The notes under the pieces are model-generated. The model did not search any database and was not told the origin of the DNA. It was given only the letters and a program-made list of their open reading frames with translations. Positions 50,604 to 64,000 of a stretch of 64,000 bases of DNA are shown here, one piece after another; the first letter of the stretch is position 1, and each line of letters starts with the position of its first letter. Made by a program: the position numbers and the translations under genes. Source of the stretch: Varroa destructor (taxonomy: Eukaryota; Arthropoda; Arachnida; Mesostigmata; Varroidae); the NCBI RefSeq assembly GCF_002443255.2, contig NW_019211454.1:30300061-30364060 (forward strand), written 5' to 3'.

Positions 50604-53600
50604 GTGTGGCCGACTATATCTGACATTTTACGATCCGGTCATTTTAAATGGTGTGGCCCCTTGAGAGAGAACCGAACTATCCCCTGTCATCATCGTACGT
50701 AGCATGCATCTGATAGGCGAGAATACGAAGTCACGCACCACTCACAAGAGAGATATCGGCGACCCTGGAGGCAACTGTACTAGCCTACGCGATCGGATAC
50801 ACATACTGGCTTTACCACGAACAACGATTCACAGTTGTCACTCCGAACTAGCGGAATATCGGATACGTCCACGCATATCTGCAGCCGCCACAGCAGCGTC
50901 AACAACAGCTTTTAGCACCGATATTTGCAGCAACGACTGAAAATATAGTTGGCTGCTTCACCCACCTCAGCCGCTGGTCTTTTTTTTTTTACTTGTATTC
51001 GCATTGTAAACACGTAAAAATAAAGTCAATAGAAACAAGATGCTATCTATAAACACGATTCCCCGCCTCTAAAATGAATGAATGATAGTATATTATTTTA
51101 TACTTACATCGTTGTTACATGTCGCGATAAACCTCAACTGGCATTTGTATAGCCGCAACTATATATGCTGCCCACAACTAGAAGAAACAAACTCTAAATA
51201 TGGAGCTCGCGCAGTACATCTCCAAGTTGATGTCCTGAATAATGACTTAAATTTGCCCGATGTGCTTAACAATATGAGCAGGTCCGGACTTGCATCCTTA
51301 ATATTATCATGACCCTAAAAACCGCTTTAAAACTCGAGTTGTATTCACGACGACTGGATACAACTGCAAATCTGAATAAATACAAGGAAACAGTCATCGT
51401 TGGTCCGCTGGATTTCAAGCTCAGCAATTCGAAATTGATAAACCCAGGCACGGCCTACCCGTTCGGCTTGATGCTTTTAGGATAGATCGCTTCTCCTCCT
51501 ATGCTACAGGGAAGTGGATCTCCACGATATATCGCCAATAAGGCATTTATCGAACGCAATACGCTTAAATATGTTGCGTTGCTTGAAATTACTCATCCTA
51601 ACCCAGAATGAAATACATTGTGCCATATGATAAACTGTACTTTTTCGTTGACACAGGAACACAAATGAGAATAGGCTCATATCTACAAGCTCTATTATAA
51701 TAAAACGTAAATGGGTGGGATGGACATAGGCCCTGCGGAACACTTATGTTGACAGATGCCAAAGATGAGGAATTGGGGAAGCGCGCCAAAATTAATTGAT
51801 TCTTGTATGGTAAAAACAAAAAAAGACTATACCGGCCGAGAAACGAACGCTTCCATTCCGGCCGGCTGGCCCGACACACAGAACACGTTACAGCATGCCC
51901 GTACGTCGACGTGCAAAACGTACTCACGCCGGCACGTAGAACGGTCAAATACGCACTGCTTACACAAATGGCACAACGTTATACACCGTGCAGATACAGA
52001 CACACGCACGCACATCAGCTGCCTCCCACATGTGGCACCTGACACCAGTCGTTGCTATTCCATCCGCCTCAGTACGAAAACAGCGGTAGTGACACGTTAC
52101 TTTATGCAGCTGCTTGTGTACAGACCCATTTGGCACATATGTTACCATAGACGAGCGACCAGACGAGCACATCTGGATAGCGACAGTGATGGTGACGGCT
52201 TCACGGATCGAGTCGCGACTTCACTGGTAATAGTACAATTTTCATTCATTATTCAGTGATGCAATCGGCTGCCTCATTCACTGCTAGCGTACCAATCGAA
52301 TGATGTCGCTTTAAATGTAATAGCACCATTGAGGCATTAGCACTATTCGGGTCCGATGTCTGCAAAGTGGCTGAGTACATAGCAATGGGCAGATATCGTA
52401 TCATGACAGTCCATGATGCCAGTGGCAGTAGCAGATATTACGCAGCAAATCTCAAGTGACTAAGAACTGAAATTTAATTTATAATTACATATTTCGGAAA
52501 CTGAACCTCGATAGTTACATGGTAACAGGTGCGCGGGTTTCGAATGGTCAACTAACAGGGGGCTAATGTTTAACAATTTACTAACGATAGCTTTCTGAGA
52601 CCTTAAGAAATCCAATTCTACACAATTACCACATACCAATTTAGTAAATCGCCCCAAGTCGACCTTGATGGAAAATGTGTCCATACACTTAGAGCAGACG
52701 CCAGATCCTACGCTCACAAGCAAACTTTTTAGTATACTAATCCAGTTAGATAAAACGGATGATCTATTCTAAGTGCTATCTTAAGTAGTTTCCGTGTTCA
52801 CCATATTTCAACTCACAAAACATATGTGTAAATATATTATCACAAGTATTACGTACTGTATAGCTACATAGTATCTTGACTGATGTTATCCATATAGGAC
52901 TTCATGCTTAAGCCCGCGATTGGGCTTAGACTCCCGACAAGCTCATTCTTTTATACCCGTTTTGTGTTATACAAACATATAGCACTAACAAAGTGTTCCG
53001 ATGGTTTCCGACAAACAGATGGTTCAGAGACTTTTACTGTATCCTTAATAATATCCAATAGTGAGCGTACCAATTATAATGGTGCCTATAAACACCGCCA
53101 ATAGTGGCTATCGTAACCAGAGCGGAGTTACGTACTTCTCGCCGTTGTGCAAAAAAAGCGCTAGGACGCAGGACAAACCTCACAACTAAAATAGCTTTGG
53201 TGAAAATGAACAATAATAATCCCAAGGGTTGTTTTCGCTGGCTGATCATTCATATGGCGCGTTCGCTCACGAAGTCGTGCTCATTGAAATAGTATTCTAA
53301 TCCATTTGTTTTCCTTCGTTCTATCATTCATAAGCTGATTTTCACGATATATTCTAGTCTCATTTACATGATGCTACCACAACCTACTTCCGTCGTTTGG
53401 CTAGGGAGGCTCCAGCAGGCCATTTACGTCAACAACAGCAATAACTTCATTCTTAACCGAAGTAGTGGGCCGCTGCCGTGATCTAGCGCCCCGATATTTA
53501 GGCTCAAAGCGCGACGCCTGCCCTTAAGGGCCGATTATTGCAATTTAGCATCGTATGCGATTCTTCTTACATTGTATTTTATTTCTTCTTCTTCTTGTCA

Positions 53601-55744
53601 TTATCAATAGCAGATTCGATGTATTTTCATTAAAAGTATTCTGTTATAGGGTACACCTTTCTGTACAGGGTAAGCCCAGTAGAATCAAGAACAGCTATAT
53701 GCAATTAACACATCGGTAACTCACGTTAAATTAAGAACAAGCACTAATATGTATTGAAGTTTTCGTATCTTTTTAGGTATCTAGATGGGAGAATGTTTTC
53801 TTCGTAGTTATATGCGACCCAAATATTTAATCGGCAACTACCGCTGGTGTTGCCCAGGGATTCTTGACCCGTATGTTTTGTCTGCCCTGTAGTTCACCAC
53901 TTCTGGCATACTAAACACCAACGGAATAGGACCAACAGGGCAAACAACAATCATACATAAACTCTGCAAAGCTTTTAGTTGAACGCGCTTCGTTCATATA
54001 ACAATCGAAGTGTTCAATAACGTGCACGGTTGGGGTTTATCATCTGCAAACATTCAGTTTTGTTGGACTAGCGGCTCCTAACGAACTCGTTGAAGTATGC
54101 ACATCCAGTGGCCCTATTTCGATCATCGAATTCCAAGTCTCTTCAATCTTCGTGCAAATCTGCCATGGTTCGATCATAACTTTTTGAAAATCAAAAATAA
54201 AGGCATCCATTGTGCATAGTTTTGAATGTCGGCAGCACTATAGATCTAATAGACGGCAATAACGACAAGCGATAAACAAGGCGAAAAAGTTGCCTATGGC
54301 CGTCGTAGCCTATTCTCTGATCTTTTTTCATTCTTGCCGTTGTTGTTGCTGTGTTCGTTTTGTCGTATTTTCGAAATGGCCGCACTTCACTGCCACTTTG
54401 GTCGGGCTGATTAGCGCGCCCGGTATTGGCGCGGCCATGCGGCCGCCCCCGTGAACTTCCATCCGTAGCAACGTGGCTGGAGCTGCTGCAATCGCATAAC
54501 AGCTGTGACTGCTGCCGCCGTACACTGACTCCAGTGAACATCACCTTTGAGCAAGAATCGCTACTGCCGATTACAGACGAACGCTTCCACTAGTCGCGGA
54601 ACTTGAAAGCGTCTGTCGTTCAATGCTTCGACGGCCATCAATTGCTACTAACATTGCTAGCGTTCGTACTGAAAATAAGCGCCAGACTCACCATAATAAG
54701 CAAGATACGTCCTAATGTACAGGATACGGCCAATATCAATACTTACTTCTCGCAAACGACCATGCATGCTCGCTACAGATAATTTAACTGCATTGGCTCC
54801 AAGTGAATGAACCCGTACGCGCGCGCGTCATGTATGAAGAGGTGTGCCTATAATTATAGTGATTGATAACAAAAAATGTGACCATACTGCCATGGGTCTC
54901 TGTGAGATTGAAGAAGAGAAGAACATCGAGTGCTTTGTTTTTGCACGACACGGTCATCGCTTATAATCGACGAGCAAATAGAATCACGAAACTTTACCAC
55001 CGAGTCAACATCCCCAAACGTCGTCGATATCAAGCGTTTCGCGTTTTGACACCATGCACCCCTCGATTGCGTCCGATTTTGGATTTATTCATAGCACCAT
55101 AAAAATAAAAATCATGGCATGCTGCCTCGTACTGAAAACGCTCACTTCATTGTGATATGTGAGACTGATTTACTATGCTGTTTGAATTTCATCGCCGCCA
55201 AAAATCTTGCAGATATCCGCAGGCTTTCACTTTTATTCCGTGCAATGTCGTCATCAAAAGCGTACATCTAAACGTATGTTTGAAAGAATTAAATTGCCAC
55301 GTAACAGGCGAACACTAATTCCGTTGCAGAGGGCAAAAGTATCTATTTCAAACGAACGAACATAGGCAAATAAAAAACGCTTATCAATGCTAGTGATTCG
55401 CAGATGAAGCTAACAGCAACGACTTCATAAGATTAGAAGCGGCAACGATGGGTCGATATCTGATGAACTGGGCTAACTGTTAGTTAAAGACTGCCCACTA
55501 AACGCCTTAGACTAATCGCAATATCTCTCCGTTTGCAACAGCCGAGTACACTTGCACCTCTAAGTATGATTATTGCACCTTTTTTTCGAATCCAGCCGTT
55601 AATATGAACGTCGTAGGAGTGGGGTGTTTTTTTTGATTGCACAGAACAACAACGATATGAACAAGCCAGACGAAACTTGCGCTATCATTATTCCCTCGAC
55701 TACGGCAGACGCTGCCGCCGGAGGTTCTGAAGCGACGCCGACCT

Positions 55745-55786
55745 CTGTGTGTGTCTGTGTGTGTGTATGTGTGTGTGTGTCTGTGT
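55745..55786 (+). repeat. Imperfect (GT)n microsatellite
   Basis: GT run of about 42 bases with CT and AT interruptions. Confidence 0.95.
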
Positions 55787-58700
55787 TGACATGAAGAGGA
55801 AGAACACCCAGCAGCTGACTCAGCTCGTCTAAGTTTCAGTAATTGCATGTCTATAATTACTGCGGAAAGAACGCAACGCCCGCACGGGTACTATACCATG
55901 GCAATGGGCAGCAGTTTTCTAAAGATCCTCTAGATAAAAGATTATCTTTACGGAATAAAAGAAAAGGGCGGAAAATAAGAAGGACATCAAGACTATTCGA
56001 TATTTGAAGGGATTGGAAAAAAGGAATCAGAATTATCATGATTATGAGAATTTTCAGTATCTTCATTGCTAACGTCGTAGCATGGACGTAGAATGGCTCG
56101 CTTAGTAACGCCACGCACAAAATCGCAAATGATTCGATCAAGAGCGCAAGGATGACTTGTAATATGACAACATCCTCAGTCCGTCATCATGATCATAACC
56201 GTCATCGCTCATTTATACTTGAAATCTCACGAGCGTTAGAATCTCGGCTGTGACTGTTATAACACCGTTGCGAGAGAACACTGGCTGTAGAAAAAGCGTC
56301 TAAGTACAACAGGATTTAAAGAATTCCGCGTCATTCAATACAAAATCGCTGTTTAAATGTCAATAGTTTGAAGCGAACTAGCATGGTTCTTAACTTAGTA
56401 GATGGATATTGAATTGAAGGTGAATCACGACTGTCTGATCGAAAGGGTAAGCCAGATAGCTCGCGCATAGAATGTAATTGTTGAATGCAAAAAGCGATAG
56501 ACACAGATAAATCGAGCCTGTTACATATATTGGTAGTAGATTTGTCACGATAGAAACTGGCTGGGGTAACAGGAGTAGTGCGGCCACGCCAGTAAAGAGG
56601 TCCGTTTTGGTTGTAACAGCACAAACCTCGTTTAATCCCTGCTAAACGTAATGTAAACACGTAACGCAAACAGTCAAATCCACCTTGCATTGGTCAGTAG
56701 GGATCGCCTAACAATCTTTCTGGCAGGAATGCTATTATATAAACTCTGGACAAACCCAATCCTAAACAAACAAATTATACATCTGGAGCGGTTGTGATAC
56801 AAAAAAAGGTCCAACAAAAGTAGGTTTCTCGCGTGAATGTTATATGGCGAAAAGAAACATCTAAAAACATATCGTGTCGGATGGCTGAATACTTTCTGAT
56901 ATTATCCTCAAGTTTGTCACACCAAAACCTCAATATGTATGCCGTATTCAATGACAAAAGATAGACTTCCCCCATATGACCTGTTAACTTTAGTTTTCCT
57001 CTACCAGTTATTGTGTTTCCTGTTCTGCTCGCTATAAATGCTAAGTCTGCACACAAAGCAACCATTTATCTCGCAGAACGAACGGCATGATGCTCCGATG
57101 TCGCCGGTAGCTATGACTTGTCATGCAGCAGCAGCTTTCAGGTAACGCACCTACACTAGTGGCCTTTTAGTGTGCATGCAAACGTACAGTTCGGTTGAGT
57201 CCAATCGCCTGTTAGGCATTGTACTCCAGTTACTCTTCAACAGGTGACATTCTCCCGCTGTAACAACTCCGCCAGGTTATTTTCTTTCGCTCGGATTAGG
57301 TCCGTGAGCATTGGACCTTTCATGAAATATTTTTCTGCGGTCTTGTATAATGACGATGCGTCACATTCTTTGATCAGCTTAAATAAACGTATTCATGAGA
57401 GAACGGGTGTCCATTTATTTAGCGCAAACATCAGGTTTATCAAATTCATATTCGTGTCATCATCTAATGGTTTTCCGTAAAAGTAAGACCCCGTAAAATT
57501 GTCAAGATATATTTTCAAATGAAAGCTGTATGTGTAAACATGTATTAAACAAGGACACTTGCTTAGAGAAATAGCGATCAATTGAAAAGTTCTGTAGCTC
57601 TTGCAGACTAGCAGAGCGTCAAATGCTTATAATACACGTGGGAATAATACGATCGAATTTTTGCAAGACCCTGCTTAAGATAGAACCTTTTACACGTCAG
57701 TGCTTGCAGTAAAAGTTGTTGTCAATACTGAAATAAAAATCTGATGACATGGCTAATCTTCTAAAGCAAACGAAAGGACATTTTACAAAATGTAAACATT
57801 AATTAAATTTAGGAATCACCAATGATTTCAATATATTTTTTAATTAAAGGCCTGCTGACATTATTATGTCAATATCAGCAGATCTTTAATTCGGTGTAGT
57901 GTAAATAACCCGTTTGCTAACATTGCTAGATCCCTGAAAATGATTCTAAGACCACTGAGAACCGGAATTTAGTTGGATAATTTAGCGATAACGGAACAAG
58001 CTCTGGTTTAATCTGCGAGAGTTCTCCGCGGTTCCGCTTTTTGAAATAAATGCGAGGTTTCTCGATAATAAACTACAACTTGAAATTTAAGTACTCAGTG
58101 TCTTTTCGTGAGCTAACTGTGAACAACTGTTGCTAACGAGGGTACAATATATGGTAATACGATAATTTGGTGCATATTGCTGATGTTGTTCATCTGGCGA
58201 CAAAAATCAGCGTTTATCTCTGCATTTACTCCTAACAAATGAATTACTTAAAAAAGCATACTAACAAAATCTACGCACCTAAAACGTAATTTTCCATTAT
58301 CGAATTAAACGGGTTTTCAAATTGCTCAGTAATTACGAAGTGGGCAATAAGGTTAATGTTTGTTTATCTTCTCACCATCCAATGGACCATAAGATGGCCC
58401 CAATTCTTCATAAATGAGACACGGACCTTTTTTACTAATACGTTTTCACGACGAATCATTCTGTTGAGGTATACAATTCAATTAGGACAATTTGATTCGT
58501 GGAAAGCAAAATCATATTTGTCATAACTTTTAAAATCACTTATATCTAAAATACTTGAAGCAAAAGCTTGAGATTTTTTATTGTGCCAGTGCGAATTGAT
58601 CAGAAAGGATTCTCAGTTTTTCGGCTGAGTAATCGCTTCTACGAATACTGGTGTAGTCGTAAATATAAGATATTCTCCTATATACTAGATTCGTCATGGC

Positions 58701-61700
58701 CAGCATTGGTAGACATAGAGGAAAAGATTGTATATGTTGCACAGACAAAGGGTGCCTTCTTTCTAGCCAAGCTTCAATATTTTTCCTACTCTATTTACTA
58801 TGAGCACAAACTTAGATGGAGAAAACTTATGAAAGGTTTGAGGTATTCTCCTTATCGTAGTTCTTTTTTTCTCTCTGCTTTTGTCTTTCATAATAACAGC
58901 ACCAGCATTGCCAGTGGCATTATGCCGTCGTGCTTATCTTGTTGGGAAGTTAAGAAAAGCCGAGAATAGAGCGAACACTCAAGCCCAGAAATAGGTCACG
59001 AAAGCCACTAGGCCGCTAATGCCTGTTGATTTTCTCCAACCCAATTGACTAAAACCTTTTTTCCGAAGATGAATTCAGACAGCTGTGGCGACGGCAAGCA
59101 GTACCAAATGCAGCTACCCAAACATACCATACCTTCTTCGAAAGCAACGGACAACAGCTAGGAAAGCATCACGTTGCGATATGATTAGATATAGATATTC
59201 ACTGGGAATTAGATTATTGAGAAGAGTAAAAATAAGATAACGGGAAATCGACATTCAAAATATACCACATCATTCTCAAGCATAGGTACAGTGGATATAC
59301 ATCTAGATAATACACATTATACAGAAAGACAGTCTACAGAAAGATGGTTTGTGTGCTCAAATAAACGCTTAGAACTTTGACTAACAGCCGACTATAAGAT
59401 GCAAACGCTGGTCGAGCTTTTTTAGGTTCGTAAAGTTTGCAATGGTAAATATACTTGTAGTCGGTAAAAATATGCATTTTTTCTATCATCGATAGCGTAA
59501 ACACATCATCGTAATTGTGATAGGTGTCGTTTGGCCTTCGTTGATTTTTCGCGTTAATTATTATCTATTCTATCTAAAACCAAATCATCTGCCGGTCATT
59601 TGCCTGCCGTAACAGTGGCAGCCTTTAAGCGAATATTTCAATAAAGTAGACTTCTGTAATAATAAATAATCGTGACTTTACGCATTTGCGCAATGTTAAT
59701 ACGATTTTTTATATTGAACCAGCAATTAATATGTAATTGTTAAGCTGCATTCTCAGCCTGTTTCTGCCGTGCCTATTACGGTTCAAACGGGCTCAACGAT
59801 AGAAAATCACAAACCACACACGCAGTTGCCAATATAATATCAACATTTACAGCAGAGCTATGAAGCTTGACTAGGAAATATATTTCATTGACCAGTTACT
59901 TAGATTTCTACACTATGAAGTGAATCATCTACGGCAGTCACAAACAGCGGCGGTCACCTACTAAACACCGCACTAGCGTTCCTAATTCTGTAAAACAATA
60001 TTTATCGCGGTTTTCGGATCCTATTTTTTGAATCACGTCAGACTTTTTTACTCCCTTAATATTTGTATATTCAAAATACATACATCGTGCCCATGCTCTT
60101 TGTCTGAATGACGTTTCTTCCTCCGAGCCATACATGTGTTACCACTACTTCCATCTATTTATGTGTAATCTATCGTCACACACTAAAGCGCTCGGCTGTA
60201 CCCGTAAAACGAGTGAGCTGTTTGACAGGTGTCGACCGTAGGTGTCGCAGACATAACCCAGTCACCTTCGGCCATAAGCCAGTCGTACGAATGGTTTAGC
60301 GACTGATACGAAGTGATAGCGCTGCTTGGCGTATCGAACGCCAAAGACTGCCACCGCACCTGCAAACAGTGTCAGTACGAATCTGATACATTTGTTTTTT
60401 GTTATCAGGAACAAAATCGCTCAAGCGGCTTATATGGTTTGAAGTCAAAACAGCATCAGGTAGCAATAGCACTAGCTGTAACACCAGTACGGGTCAAACA
60501 CCCGGGCAAGCGACTGAATGTCTATCTATTGCACGATGGTATGTGTTCACAGGTACACTATGCTTCGTCTTGAGAAAACTCTGGCGCGGAATTGACAGAA
60601 CGTTATTACAATTATCTACCCTACGGCACTTAATACGACCGCAACTACGGCCGGTACCACTATATCTTAACTAAGTAACGCTCATTTGCCTTAACGAAAT
60701 GATTATTAAACTAATGATATCGACGCGATGGTAATGTTTTGTCATCACCGTAATGAGACGAGAACAGTAACTGAAGACAATGAGACCACAAGTATCACAC
60801 AGCGTACGTCGTCTACTTCAGTCATTGTTTACTTCTATTACAAACATCTGTACTTTCAATATCATTGGCCAAGCAATACATATGAAACAATGACTAAACA
60901 ATAGGCAGGTTGGTATAGCGCTTGCGAGTGGCGCAGCTTAAAACAGTGGTTTTATTGAATTGATTGCTCGTGGCAACAATATTTTTGGCAATCGCTATCT
61001 CTAGAAGACGAGAATGAGCCTTATGGTTGCTTATTGTAATGCCAGCAAATCTCTTCGTTCCGCTTGTCCATCAACAAATATCAAGTCTTCTAGACCAAGC
61101 ATGCCTGTTTGCATGTCACTGCTATGAAGTCTGTCTGTATCCGACAGGTATAATTGGCTTAATCGAGGAATAAACTAGACGTTGAGCGCGTCGCTTTTTC
61201 GCCAAGCGGAGTAGCTTAAACGTAGACTTAAAAAACAATTGAGTAATACTCGGCTTTGCAATTTGAATCCTATCAGGCACATGCAAACAGAACTGAGGAA
61301 ATCTCAATGCCAAATTCTGTCTTTACGATTATTTCCAACCACTACTCCATTTCTCCATTACCAGGCAATATATTCAAAGCCATCAAGGCATAAAAATACT
61401 AATATTGCTTTTCTTTGATATGAGGCACATGCGCCCTACATTCTGACTGCAACGGATCTTCTCGATCTGTCGAAAACGCATAAACCTGTTGAGAAAAACA
61501 CAGTAGATTAGCAAACAAACGAAACGACACTAAGGCCACTGACCGTCTAGCATATTACGATTCAGCTTGCCGCTTTTTTGCGTCGTTTATTCCGTGTTTG
61601 TCACCGATATCGTCTCTGCCTTCGTCTTCGTCGGACCGTCGGTCAAGCCCTGGACACAAACGTATATTTATAATCAGCCATTTCATGTCAGTCACAGTTC

Positions 61701-62981
61701 ATCCGATTGAGTGCGACGTTGAGTTCAATAAGACAAGACAAGTGAACACTTGACGACGACAGAGTTGGTACCAGCCAGCATTGTCACTATGATAATCACA
61801 ACAGAACAATTTGAACACGCTCACACACACATAGACATCATACGCGAGTTCTCCTTTTAATCAACCCCATTATCGCTGGCTGTTGCCAAGAGATCCGTGC
61901 GTATTATCCTATGCTGGACAAACGCTAAGGAAGTACTTGCACGAGAACTGCTCCTCTATGGCGAAAATGGTCTTACTATCGATTTCTTGCTAATGCGCCG
62001 ACTTCCATCATAGATTAAAATACTGCCGCCGAAAGTACAAGTCATATCGGTTAAAAACCAGCAGAAGTCTTAGTCTAATCCATATTAAAAATTTAGATTT
62101 TTGAATACACTGATGCATCATGATTGGGAATGGAATAATCTATTTATGACAGGTTACCTCAAATGAGGCCAAAACACATTTTACAGGAGTAAATGAAGGA
62201 GTGACCAGGAGGACATCTATATATGATGCTCACAACACTCATCTATAAATACAGAAAAAACGAAGAAAAGGTATCACAACAACCTGGTCGCGACCATATT
62301 GCGAATCTGTAAGATGTGATTGTCCTTATCGTCGTGTAACTTTAGATTTCCAGTCATTCTTTTCGTTTTCGTTGCAGTCATAGGGGCGTAGACCTAATGT
62401 TAGTTGACTAGAGCATTGATGTTAGCGTGAGAGTTCCTGCTCGAGAATAATCAGAAACAAAGCCAAACCCCACAAGTAGAGAGAGAAGATTTTTTTATTA
62501 CTAGCCTAGTGCTGTGCAATCAGGAAACGACAGTCGCTATTACTATATGGCGGACCTCAAATGGCTACAACGATGACAGAGCTTGCACCGCACAGACTTT
62601 CTATTGCTTTCGGACACCCAGACTATACGCATAAACTCACACTGTTAATGAGCTAGCTTATTCATTTACGCACGTACGTACGCACACACGGACGGACGCA
62701 GGACCGACCAGCGGCCAACCCATACGTCTCATTGCCTCCCACCTCTGGCAGCAGAATCACGCGAAGCAGATGCTCGTTTTCGCTCGGTACGATTGCTGCT
62801 GTGCTAGCCTACCAGATTCTAAGCACAGTCTGGGTAGTCTGTTCAGAACACCGTTGTCTCGAGTATACAGTATGTTTTTATATAGATAGGCAGACCCAGT
62901 GGCCGGCAAACAGGCTCAGAGGACCACCATCAGAACAGGCAGCAGCAGAACTACTGATCTAAGCTTGGCCACCGTTCTTAC

Positions 62982-63200
62982 GGTGTTTCTTAGTCGGCCT
63001 TTCTCCTCCGAGAGCTTTTCCTCTGTTCTGCGGTCTTTATCAGCACTGGCTGCTGCAACGCTGGCGCCGCTCTGGCGCACGTCTAGTCCTGTTCACTTTC
63101 TGCAGTAGAGTGAGCGGCGATGGAGGCAGCAGCAGTGGCGGCGGCGGCAACAAAACCAACGCGAAGTTCACCGCTGTGCAATCGTTGTTCTCTCGTTTTC
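62982..63200 (-). promoter_or_regulatory. Candidate distal 5' noncoding exon or promoter of kindlin
   Basis: A GC- and CpG-rich stretch with GCC/GCT trinucleotides on the minus strand ends at ACC|GTAAGAAC, a good donor. It lies upstream of kindlin in the right orientation, and the acceptor just before the kindlin ATG implies a missing 5' exon. Nothing links the two directly, and the intron would be 17.8 kb. Confidence 0.15.
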
Positions 63201-64000
63201 AAACAAAATTGTTCACACTACCGTTCATAATACTGCTCACTCGCTTCTATTGCCCACTCGGGCAACTGCTACACAGCTAATGTTTTGGATATAACCAACC
63301 CCAAAGAACGGGTCTGAGGGACATCAGTTCATTAGTTGACTTTGGGTTCTCAGCGAATTGTGATTAATTAGCTTGGTAGAGCAGTATGTGCTTAGTGTTA
63401 ATATGCTAGGCATCACCTTTGTCAAATAATACATTCATAGCAAAGCACTAGTGTTCAACTACAATTTATAGAAGTATATTCTATTTCGTCGCTCTTCGTC
63501 GATTCACTTTATTGGATCCCCGCTGCCAGGCGGCAGTTGCACCGCCCAGTCGTCACTTCCTCGGATGCGCACTCATTTTGCTAGAGTGAGTGGGGATACA
63601 TACGCCTGACAGAAAAACACGTGTCGCTTAGTTTTGAAGTTTAAATAGAACGTGAAGTTACAACGAACATCATTACACAAACAAAAACAGTAATGATGCT
63701 AGTACAAATAATAAAAATAATATTTGATAAATAAGTGCTTCAAGTTTAACGTTTGTTAGTACCATTGGACATTTGTTTCAGGCGCAATACTGACACCCGA
63801 TAATAACTAACCGCTCCACCCAAATTTCTGCTATTGCTTCTCCTTCCGTCACCTGCCTTCGTTAGCCAAACAGCAAATTACGTCCACACGCATACACATC
63901 CTGCTGTGCATGGATTTTTAGAAATCCACCACAATAAAGGCGGCCGTTCTAAGCAAGCCGACACAACTTTAGAGTCTCGGTCGTGTAAAAATACTTAAAG

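Larger units (their letters stand above)
45186..64000. other. Region upstream of kindlin, no supported coding exon
   Basis: About 19 kb upstream of the kindlin start codon on its strand. It may hold noncoding 5' exons and promoters. GC-richer patches occur near 48.33-48.42, 51.83-52.05, 54.39-54.54 and 62.64-63.18 kb. Open frames of up to 167 codons (51756-52259) have no recognisable domain and overlap frames on the other strand. Confidence 0.55.

Noticed and set aside
51756..52259. 167-codon plus-strand frame, the longest in the window
   Set aside because: No domain or consistent hydrophobic pattern. It overlaps open frames on the opposite strand in a GC-richer patch, as expected from composition alone.
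58568..58969. 133-codon plus-strand frame
   Set aside because: It begins at TTG rather than ATG, has no recognisable domain, and is of chance length.
1..64000. Possible CRISPR arrays, operons, ribosomal RNA or complete tRNA genes
   Set aside because: No regularly spaced repeats, no clustered co-directional intronless genes, no rRNA-like blocks, and no full cloverleaf with A and B boxes were seen by eye. A covariance-model scan was not possible here.

Overview
The window is eukaryotic nuclear DNA. Its coding sequence is broken into short exons by spliceosomal introns, and there are AATAAA signals, many microsatellites and long stretches without genes. No operons, bacterial genes, CRISPR arrays or insertion sequences were seen. 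The main gene is an arthropod-type kindlin (fermitin). The (AT)n tracts, roughly 40% GC and kilobase introns fit an arthropod genome. A chelicerate such as a parasitiform mite is my guess, but the sequence alone does not prove it.

Layout. Bases 1-18965 hold no gene I can support, only simple repeats and a GC-rich patch near 15.0-15.4 kb. Bases 18966-19644 (+) hold a compact two-exon gene for a small secreted protein with eight cysteines, followed by a polyadenylation signal. Bases 19645-31629 show no convincing gene. Bases 31630-45163 (-) hold the complete coding region of kindlin in ten exons encoding 677 residues, with a 7.7-kb first coding intron and a polyadenylation signal 47 bases past the stop. 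Bases 45164-64000 lie upstream of kindlin. They contain GC-rich patches, one of which (about 62.98-63.2 kb) could be a distal 5' noncoding exon or promoter, but no further coding exons I can defend.

The kindlin model was built exon by exon. All nine junctions keep the reading frame, and the joined protein runs through F0, F1, F2 interrupted by a PH domain, and F3. One intron uses a GC-AG donor, and the integrin-contacting 'QW' position of vertebrate kindlins reads 'AW' here. The two genes are about 12 kb apart, point toward each other, and show no sign of functional linkage.

I found no clear new multi-gene system. The most novel items are the unassigned eight-cysteine secreted protein, the GC-AG intron, and a structured tRNA-like patch inside a kindlin intron.
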